A DNA stretch of 11,599 bases. Source: an uncultured Rhodospirillales bacterium. Lineage in GTDB: Bacteria; Pseudomonadota; Alphaproteobacteria; Rhodospirillales; Defluviicoccaceae. Below the pieces are notes generated by a model. That model worked only from the letters and a program-made list of their open reading frames with translations, was not told the DNA's origin and ran no database searches. The position numbers and the translations under genes are program-made. The stretch covers positions 1 to 11,599 of the forward strand of contig CAKZLS010000128.1 of assembly GCA_937127205.1 (NCBI GenBank), given 5' to 3'. Below, piece after piece: positions 6,285-11,599 of this stretch (within the stretch, counting starts at the first letter, position 1; each line of letters starts with the position of its first letter).

Positions 6285-7262
6285 ATGAGTGCCATTGAGT
6301 CACCAACGGCCTTTCGGGCGCGGGCGCCGTGGTGGGGCGGCGATCTGCAGACTTTGCGCAATAAGCTGGTCCGGGCGCGGGTTAAGTTGCCGGCAACGTC
6401 GGAGCGGATCACGGTCCCGCTTTCCGACGGCAGCGGCGACCGGCTGGCGGCGATGCTGGATACGCCCGCAAGCCCGACAGACGGCCCCCTTGTCGTTCTG
6501 ATCCATGGCCTGACGGGGTGCGAGGACAGCGCCTATGTGCGCACGAGTGCCGCCTTTCATCTCACGCGCGGGAGGCGGGTGCTGCGGCTCAATCTTCGTG
6601 GCGCCGGTCCCTCGCGCGCGAGTTGCGGCGGCCATTACCATAACGGCTGCTGGACGGATATCCGCGATGCCCTGGAGACGCTGGACGGCGGCCTCGTCTC
6701 ACAGGGTGTGTTCCTCGTCGGATATTCATTGGGCGGCAATGTGCTGATCAATCTGCTGGGCCGTCTTTCGCACCCTTCGCCCGTCCGAGGCGCGGCGACG
6801 GTTTCAGCTCCTATCGAACCGGCGCAGGCGGCGCTGCGCCTCATGTCCCGCCGCAATGCGATCTATCATTCCTGGCTTTTGCGCGAGATGAAGGCGGAGT
6901 GCGCCGCGCCCGGCGCCCGTCTTAGCGAGGGTGAGCGCGCGGCCATTGATGGCGCCCAAACAATCTGGGAATTCGACGATGGCTTCATTGCGCCTCGAAA
7001 CGGCTTTGCCGGCGCGGTGGATTACTATGAACGAACAGCCGGAGCCCGGATCACACACGACATCCGTACGCCGACGTTGATGATCCACGCCCGCAACGAC
7101 CCGTGGATCCCGGCCGATCCCTACGCGGCTCTGGAGCGGGATCCGCCGGCAAACGTTCACGTGCGTCTGTTGGACGGTGGCGGCCACGTGGGCTTCCATG
7201 CAAGCGATCACCCCGAAACCTGGCATGATCGATGCGTGGATGCATTCCTGGAAAAAGCTTAG
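6285..7262 (+). CDS. YheT-family alpha/beta hydrolase
   Basis: Predicted esterase-type hydrolase of the COG0429/YheT family; the natural substrate of these enzymes is not established. The 325-aa length is normal for the family. The N-terminal APWWGGDLQTL matches the family's typical PxWxxGHxQT-like opening. IHGLTG (73-78) forms the oxyanion region. The triad is visible: Ser148 in the nucleophile elbow GYSLGG, Asp272 in HARNDPWIP, His301 in GGGHVGFH. The start at ATG 6285 has AGGA at a 9-nt spacing. The 166-bp gap upstream is divergent with the Ala/Gly-rich gene. A decayed partial copy of the 3' end lies at 8945-9120, beyond the oppositely oriented TPR-scaffold gene. Confidence 0.93.
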   Translation: MSAIESPTAFRARAPWWGGDLQTLRNKLVRARVKLPATSERITVPLSDGSGDRLAAMLDTPASPTDGPLVVLIHGLTGCEDSAYVRTSAAFHLTRGRRVLRLNLRGAGPSRASCGGHYHNGCWTDIRDALETLDGGLVSQGVFLVGYSLGGNVLINLLGRLSHPSPVRGAATVSAPIEPAQAALRLMSRRNAIYHSWLLREMKAECAAPGARLSEGERAAIDGAQTIWEFDDGFIAPRNGFAGAVDYYERTAGARITHDIRTPTLMIHARNDPWIPADPYAALERDPPANVHVRLLDGGGHVGFHASDHPETWHDRCVDAFLEKA

Positions 7263-7381
7263 AGTCCCAACCTTTTTTTCGTTGCGGCGCTGTTCGATGA
7301 TTACAGAGGGTAAGGCAGAAAAAGCACCCTCATCCAAACTTTCATGCCGCTGCTCTTCCGAGCACTCGTTCACCCCGCCGC

Positions 7382-8758
7382 CTACTGTGCAGCCTCATTT
7401 TCCAGAACGTCGGCGATCGCGTTGACCCGCTCGATGCCATCCTCGCCGGCGCGACGGTTAGCAATTAACCGAAGATTGCCTGCGGTCGTGGCGCACATCC
7501 AGCGTTCCTCGGCAAGAATGAGCGAACGGCCCAAGCAGCGTTCGGCAAGCCCATAGTCCCGATTGACGCAGGCAAGCTCGATGACGGTCGCCACGGTCCA
7601 GTAGTCGCTCGATTTCTCTCCGCCCTGGCGAACTGCCGCAAAGGTGACCAGCGGAGCCAGGCGCTCGGCCTCGGCCATGGCGTCCTCGTCGCCCTTCTCG
7701 ACGAGCAGCGTGATGGCGTTGACCCCAGGATAGAAATCCGCCGGCTCGGCCTCGAAGCCGCGGACGTAGGCGTCTATGGATTGATCGAGCCATGCCGACG
7801 CCCTCAGCTTGCTCTCGTCCTTCAACTCACGATAGAGGTCCTTGTAGATCCGTCCGAGAAGACCGCACGTCTCGGCGCTATCGCCCTGTTCCTTTATCAG
7901 GCTGTTTAAAGTGTCGATGGCGCGACCCCGCTCCCCCGGTCCGTTTCGCCGATTGAGCGCAAAAGCAAATTGCTGGCGGGCTATCGCCGTGGCTTTCACA
8001 TCGCCGGGCATGGCTTCGTAGAGCTCGATCATGTCGTCATATGCGTCTAGGGCGCGATAGCTCAGATAGAGGTCGATGAGGACCCCGCGCTCGAGGCGCG
8101 ACGGATCTCCGAGGTCACGCGCGATCTCCCGGGTCGCTTCCAATGCGGCCTCGCGCGGCTCCATCTTGCGCGCTGTGCTCAGTTTGTCCTGAAGCTCCGC
8201 GGCGTATTCCACGCGGTCCCGAAACACGTCCGTCAATTCATGGCTCATTTCGATGCCCTTGAACTCGGGAAACAGTTCGAATATGGGGCTATCGTCGGCA
8301 ACGGGACTCTTGAGGACGGCCTCGATTCGCTTGCCGAGCGCCTCGATGAGCGCGGCCGCCGCATCGTCCGTCAATGCGCCATCGGTCAGCACATAGGGAA
8401 TGGCGCGCACCATATTCACATCGAACGGCGGGGCCCCAAGGGTCGCGAAAATAGGAATGGTGGTGTAGGGCTTGGCCGTGTGCCGAACGCCGAGTTCGTA
8501 GAACACATTGGGGTTGGCCGTGGTCATATCGGCGATCACATATTCCGCCAACAGCAACCGTGCGAACATGGCCTTGTGAATGATCCCCCCGGTTTCCTCT
8601 TGGTCGCCCCGGATGGGAACCAATCCCGTCTTAATGATCGCTGGCGCGATTCCCTTGTCGTACACCTGATCGAAGTCGATCTCGGTTCGTGATTTCTGAT
8701 CGGTTTTCTTGCCAAATGGCATGTCAACAAAGCAAATCTGTTTGGCTGCCTCAGTCAT
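7382..8758 (-). CDS. nucleoside-deoxyribosyltransferase/TIR-like domain fused to MAP3K-TRAFs-binding-type TPR scaffold (DUF4071, TPR-S)
   Basis: Probable immune or stress-signalling protein (458 aa from ATG 8758, which has GGGGGAG at a 9-nt spacing; an in-frame GTG at 8788 adds ten residues). Residues about 8-110 form a Rossmann-like domain of the N-deoxyribosyltransferase/TIR-like group. It opens with CFVDMPFG, contains VIADMTTANPNVFYELG (Asp77, with Glu88 at the expected catalytic position) and ends PIFA. Residues about 190-450 are helical TPR-like repeats carrying DUF4071 hallmarks: FYPGVNAITLL (about 342-352), DYWTVATVIELA, and ERWMCATTAGNLRLIA near the end. This is the scaffold found in animal ASK kinases. 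Comparative genomics has proposed that bacterial versions sense NAD-derived signals in conflict systems. No partner gene is adjacent on the same strand. Domain calls are firm, the role is inferred. Confidence 0.85.
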   Translation of the reverse strand: MTEAAKQICFVDMPFGKKTDQKSRTEIDFDQVYDKGIAPAIIKTGLVPIRGDQEETGGIIHKAMFARLLLAEYVIADMTTANPNVFYELGVRHTAKPYTTIPIFATLGAPPFDVNMVRAIPYVLTDGALTDDAAAALIEALGKRIEAVLKSPVADDSPIFELFPEFKGIEMSHELTDVFRDRVEYAAELQDKLSTARKMEPREAALEATREIARDLGDPSRLERGVLIDLYLSYRALDAYDDMIELYEAMPGDVKATAIARQQFAFALNRRNGPGERGRAIDTLNSLIKEQGDSAETCGLLGRIYKDLYRELKDESKLRASAWLDQSIDAYVRGFEAEPADFYPGVNAITLLVEKGDEDAMAEAERLAPLVTFAAVRQGGEKSSDYWTVATVIELACVNRDYGLAERCLGRSLILAEERWMCATTAGNLRLIANRRAGEDGIERVNAIADVLENEAAQ

Positions 8759-8944
8759 CGGCCCGCACTCCCCCTTTGGACATCGCACTACGAGGCTACC
8801 GAAACTGACACCGGCCGTCCAAGTATTCTGACCACCGCGAATGGGGATACGTCCTCATTTTTCATTCTTGCCGCGGATCGGGGAGCAATCGGTTCACATT
8901 GGGTTGAAAACCACAGAGCTCTGGTCCCTTGATCTGCTTACAAC
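8759..8944. other. non-coding stretch upstream of the TPR-scaffold gene
   Basis: 186 bp between the start of the minus-strand scaffold gene and the yheT remnant; together with the remnant and the dinB leader, about 400 bp carries no gene. It should hold the scaffold gene's promoter. A segment near 8838-8870 (GGGGATACGTCCTCATTTTT) looks like the debris often seen beside transposable elements, but I cannot assign it. Confidence 0.4.
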
Positions 8945-9120
8945 AGATGAAGGCGGAATGCGCCGCGACCACAACGACCCTTGGATCCCGGCCGATCCCT
9001 ACGCGGCCCTTGAACGCGATCCACCACCGAATGTTGACGGTTTTCTGTTGCTGGGCGGCGGCCAGTGGGCTTTCACACACGCGATCACGCGGAAACGTGG
9101 CATGATCGCTGCGTTGATTC
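8945..9120 (+). pseudogene. decayed, internally deleted copy of the yheT 3' end
   Basis: Bases 8945-8967 match yheT 6886-6908 at 22 of 23 positions. The match then jumps to 8969-9120, aligning with yheT 7091 to about 7245 at roughly three quarters identity. About 180 bp is missing between the blocks. In the preserved part the encoded NDPWIPADPYAALERDPP is identical to the intact protein. A one-base loss at the GGGH motif then removes the catalytic His and shifts the frame. The serine elbow is absent. It is in the same orientation as yheT, so it forms a degenerate direct repeat around the scaffold gene. Confidence 0.85.
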
Positions 9121-9161
9121 CCTCATCAGATCGCTTTGAGCCAAAGAGAATTGAAAGATCC

Positions 9162-9686
9162 ATGCCCGATTTCTCTCTCGTTCATCGCATGACGGCCTAC
9201 ATGGCGTGGGCCGACGATGTGATGCTGAAAAACGCCGAGCACTTGCCGGACGCCGAATTGACGGCGCCGCGCGGCGCGCTGTTCGGCAGTATCTCTGGGA
9301 CCTTCGATCACACACTTGTCGTCGGGGAGATTTTCCAGGCTCACCTCGAAGGCCGAAGCCATCCGCACCGAGCGCGTTACCGCGACGAGGCGCTACCCTA
9401 CCCGGAGGTCGCGCGGCGTCTTCGGGAGATGAACGATTTGTATGTCGGATTGTCCCGCACATGGACGGACGCCGAGCTGTCGGAAACGATCGCGTTCGAG
9501 TTCGTCGGCGGCGGCGACGGCGCGATGAACCGCGAGGATATCCTCCTGCACTTGGTCAATCACGCCACCTACCACCGAGGCTTTGTCAGCACCCTGCTCT
9601 ATCCGCTAGCGACCAAAGGCGCAGCCAGCGACCTGACCGTGTTCCTCCGTGACGTCTGGCCCGATATCAATATTACGAAGCGGTGA
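9162..9686 (+). CDS. DinB-family metal-dependent protein
   Basis: Four-helix-bundle DinB/YfiT-like protein, 174 aa, which is the normal family length; members include metal-dependent thiol transferases, but many have no known substrate. The metal ligands are visible: His50 in FDHTLVVGEIF, and His134 and His138 in HLVNHATYHRG near the C-terminus. The opening LVHRMTAYMAWADDVML is typical of the first helix. The frame is open upstream to 8841, but that part translates the yheT remnant, so the start is ATG 9162; its ribosome site (GAAAG, 4-nt spacing) is weak. The next gene begins 15 bp after the stop, so the two probably share a transcript. Confidence 0.9.
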   Translation: MPDFSLVHRMTAYMAWADDVMLKNAEHLPDAELTAPRGALFGSISGTFDHTLVVGEIFQAHLEGRSHPHRARYRDEALPYPEVARRLREMNDLYVGLSRTWTDAELSETIAFEFVGGGDGAMNREDILLHLVNHATYHRGFVSTLLYPLATKGAASDLTVFLRDVWPDINITKR

Positions 9687-9701
9687 GAAGACGCCCTCGA
9701 G

Positions 9702-10139
9702 ATGACTGACTTCGTGGCCTATGGCGGTCTGTTTCTCTCCGCGCTCGCCGCCGCAACCGTCCTGCCGGTCGGGTCAGAGGCCGCCCTGGTGGGATTGCTG
9801 CTGACGGACAACTATTCGGTCATCCTTCTGGTCACCGTGGCCAGCGTGGGCAATACGATCGGTTCCGTGATCAATTGGATGCTTGGGCGCGGTATTGAAC
9901 GGTTTCGCGAGCGTTCCTGGTTTCCCGCCAGCCCCGAGATGCTCGACCGCGCTTCGAAATGGTATCACCGCTACGGTCGGTGGTCGCTGTTGGCGAGCTG
10001 GGTTCCGGTCATCGGCGATCCTCTGACCGTCATGGCCGGTGTTCTTCGCGAACCTCTGTGGAGCTTCGTTCTTCTGGTTGCCGCCGCGAAATTCGGCCGT
10101 TACCTAGTCCTTACCGGCATTACGCTAAATTGGGTGTAG
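9702..10139 (+). CDS. YqaA-family small integral membrane protein (VTT/DedA-related)
   Basis: Inner-membrane protein of 145 aa related to YqaA (COG1238) and more distantly to DedA/SNARE-associated (VTT) proteins, which are linked to lipid and envelope homeostasis. The first helix (about 7-33) includes the re-entrant-like AATVLPVGSEAAL, followed by LLVTVASVGNTIGSVINWMLGR (about 42-63). A cytoplasmic-looking basic loop comes next, then the signature YGRWSLLASWVPVIGDPLTVMAG (about 90-112) and a last helix to about 140. Length and motif order fit the family. It starts 15 bp after the dinB-like stop with only a weak ribosome site, suggesting co-expression. Substrate is unknown. Confidence 0.88.
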   Translation: MTDFVAYGGLFLSALAAATVLPVGSEAALVGLLLTDNYSVILLVTVASVGNTIGSVINWMLGRGIERFRERSWFPASPEMLDRASKWYHRYGRWSLLASWVPVIGDPLTVMAGVLREPLWSFVLLVAAAKFGRYLVLTGITLNWV

Positions 10140-10237
10140 GCACCGATCGACCCCGGCGACGTTTCCCTTTTTCCCAGATCCAGTTGGCGAACGACGGCTT
10201 TCTGATCGTCAAGCGGACTTTACGAACGAACAAAACG

Positions 10238-10402
10238 ATCGGCAGCTTCTGGATAGGATAGCGGAAGGATTGATGAGGAGTGCGGACGGCGGATCGTGAC
10301 CCAGTGCCGACTTCGGCCGGCTTAGGCCCATCGTTGCTCGCCAAGGTCCGCCGTCCCCAATCCTCGCACGAGTTGCCGCTATCCTATCCGGAAGCTGCCG
10401 AT
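10238..10402. repeat. long imperfect inverted repeat, possible MITE-like element or RNA hairpin
   Basis: Outer arms 10238-10264 and 10376-10402 pair at 26 of 27 positions (arm core GGATAGGATAGCGG). With no length change, a poorly paired 10-base block follows, then a second paired block ending in a perfect 10-bp match, 10284-10293 with 10347-10356. A 53-nt central segment remains. The 165-bp element could fold into one long hairpin. No target-site duplication was recognised. Confidence 0.75.
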
Positions 10403-10747
10403 GCACAAGTGTACCTTCCAGCGGACCGCCAGCGACTGCCCTTGGCTAATCGGGTCGAAGCGCCGCCGCCCTGCAATGGTCCGCGATTTACGATTCCGGA
10501 CCGACGCAAAAGTCGCTGGCCCGCCCATCCTCTGTCATCTGCGATCAATAGCTCGAACGACCACTTTCGAGCCCCGGTGCAGTGGTCCGGTTGCGGCTAC
10601 TGGTTGGGCTGGGCAGGTGACAAGTCGACCCTGAAGCGGGTTGCGGTCGGGTAGAGGCGTTGTCTGGCTCGACGGGCCTGACATCCCGTAAACGGACCGG
10701 GACGACCTCGGACTACAGGCGGACCATCTCCCTTCAAGATCCCCGAT

Positions 10748-10788
10748 CAATCTATTTCATAGAACGATTTCATAACAACAATCTATTT
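10748..10788 (+). promoter_or_regulatory. interleaved direct repeats in the presumed sbtA promoter region
   Basis: CAATCTATTT occurs at 10748-10757 and 10779-10788, 31 bp apart (about three helical turns). ATTTCATA occurs at 10754-10761 and 10767-10774. They lie 67-107 bp before the sbtA start in an AT-rich segment, a position suited to activator sites. The regulator is unknown. Confidence 0.35.
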
Positions 10789-10854
10789 TTCTGTCGTTTC
10801 CACGGCCGCTAGCTTCCGGGTTCAGATCGAACGACTCCAAATGAGGGGGAACCC

Positions 10855-11599
10855 ATGGACCTGATCCTCGATTTCGCCCAGACCTTCGTGTCTATGCTTC
10901 AGAAGCCGACGCTTGCGTTCCTGATCGGCGGACTGCTGGTGGCCGCGCTCGGCTGCAAGCTCGAGATTCCCGATGCCATCTACCGCTTCATTGTCTTCAT
11001 GCTGCTCATGCGCATCGGCATCGCCGGCGGCATGGAGATTAAGGAAGCCAATCTGGCCGAGATGATCCTGCCGGCGATTTTCGCGATGGTGCTGGGATGC
11101 GTCATCGTGCTGCTCGGACGGTACACGCTGGCCCGGCTTCCGGGAGTCAAGACGGAGGACGGGATCGCGACGGCCGGGCTGTTCGGCGCGGTCAGCGCCT
11201 CCACGCTCGCCGCCGCCATGGCGCTGATGGAAGACGAGGGCACCTACTTCGAGGCATGGGTGCCGGCGTTGTATCCGTTCATGGACATCCCGGCGCTGGT
11301 GCTCGCGATCGTGCTGGCAAACGCCCATCTGCAATGCAAGAGCGGGTCGGCGGACAAGAAGGTCCGGGTCTGGCCCATCGTCGTCGAGAGCCTGCGCGGA
11401 CCGGCGCTGTCGGCGCTGCTTCTCGGGCTGGCGCTCGGTCTCCTTACCAATCCCGCCCGCGTGTTCGACGGGTTCTACGATCCGCTGTTCCGCGGCCTGC
11501 TGTCGGTGTTGATGCTGATCATGGGGATGGAGGCCTACGCGCGGTTGGCCGAGTTGCGCCGGGTCGCCCATTGGTTCGTGGTCTATGCCGCCGTGGCGC
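10855..11599 (+). CDS. sbtA: SbtA-type sodium-dependent bicarbonate transporter (3' end outside window)
   Basis: Inner-membrane symporter of the SbtA family, importing bicarbonate with sodium. The frame from ATG 10855 (GAGGGGGA, 4-nt spacing) is open to the window edge: 248 codons of a protein usually near 320-375 aa. Several segments are near-identical to cyanobacterial SbtA as I remember it: KPTLAFLIGGLLVAALG (17-33), YRFIVFMLLMRIGIAGGM, TAGLFGAVSASTLAAAMA, ALYPFMDIPALV, GPALSALLLGLALG and YDPLFRGLLSVLMLIMGMEA. The cytoplasmic loop between the two transporter halves (about 158-168) is only about ten residues, much shorter than in Synechocystis, where it helps contact the regulator SbtB. The gene is upstream-isolated by 715 bp. 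A large opposite-strand ORF here is a shadow. Confidence 0.94.
   Translation, partial: MDLILDFAQTFVSMLQKPTLAFLIGGLLVAALGCKLEIPDAIYRFIVFMLLMRIGIAGGMEIKEANLAEMILPAIFAMVLGCVIVLLGRYTLARLPGVKTEDGIATAGLFGAVSASTLAAAMALMEDEGTYFEAWVPALYPFMDIPALVLAIVLANAHLQCKSGSADKKVRVWPIVVESLRGPALSALLLGLALGLLTNPARVFDGFYDPLFRGLLSVLMLIMGMEAYARLAELRRVAHWFVVYAAVA

Larger units (their letters stand above)
10140..10854. other. 715-bp intergenic region without a recognisable gene
   Basis: No ORF here has a family signature, good ribosome site or convincing composition. The left half contains a long imperfect inverted repeat (10238-10402). The middle is GC-rich and unassigned. The last 110 bp is AT-rich with short direct repeats and should hold the sbtA promoter. 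The size and structure suggest a relic element or an unannotated structured RNA. Confidence 0.6.

Noticed and set aside
7306..7331. GAGGGT/ACCCTC hairpin between the convergent yheT and scaffold genes
   Set aside because: A six-base stem with a 14-base loop and no T-tract is too weak to call a terminator.
8841..9161. N-terminal extension of the DinB-family protein
   Set aside because: The first 107 codons translate the yheT remnant. Family length and the LVHRMTAYMAWAD opening start at 9162.
10280..10654. 124-codon plus-strand ORF in the intergenic region
   Set aside because: It crosses the inverted repeat, has no ribosome site or family signature, and its composition is not protein-like.
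10822..11571. 249-codon minus-strand ORF
   Set aside because: Opposite-strand shadow of sbtA. Its His/Gln/Arg-rich composition is typical of the reverse of a hydrophobic GC-rich gene.

Overview
The window is GC-rich and densely coded, with long G/C-ending codon runs. It looks like a proteobacterial chromosome, alpha or gamma; I cannot fix the genus. The clues are an acyl-homoserine-lactone-type LuxR regulator, a YheT-family hydrolase, a YqaA-family membrane protein and a two-membrane secretion architecture. An SbtA-type bicarbonate transporter at the right edge hints at a lifestyle that depends on inorganic carbon uptake, possibly autotrophic (inference). No rRNA, tRNA, CRISPR array or intact transposase was seen.

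Left part (1-2697, plus strand). A LuxR-type regulator, cut by the window start, is followed by a small ORF, an ExeA-like AAA ATPase with one membrane helix and a small exported Ig-like lipoprotein. All three junctions are stop/start overlaps, so they look like one translationally coupled unit. A perfect 20-bp palindrome sits inside the small ORF. A 17/20 match to it lies about 3.8 kb away, in the divergent intergenic region 4409-4888. I read this pair as candidate LuxR operators, and it is the most distinctive signal in the window. No luxI is visible.

Middle (2705-6118). Minus-strand genes encode a diverged RadC/JAB protein and, upstream of it, a secreted protein with a Gln/Gly-rich repeat tract. 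A strong terminator separates the two. Across the 480-bp operator-bearing region, a PdxJ of the alternative subfamily is read on the plus strand. Convergent to it is a very Ala/Gly/Lys-rich repetitive protein.

Right part (6285-11599). A YheT-like alpha/beta hydrolase is followed by an oppositely oriented gene. That gene encodes a nucleoside-deoxyribosyltransferase/TIR-like domain fused to a MAP3K-TRAFs-binding-type TPR scaffold (DUF4071/TPR-S), a probable immune or stress-signalling protein. A decayed direct copy of the yheT 3' end lies on its other side, so the gene is bracketed by about 150-bp degenerate direct repeats. Then come a DinB-family protein, a YqaA-like membrane protein, a 715-bp non-coding stretch holding a long imperfect inverted repeat, and the 5' two thirds of sbtA.
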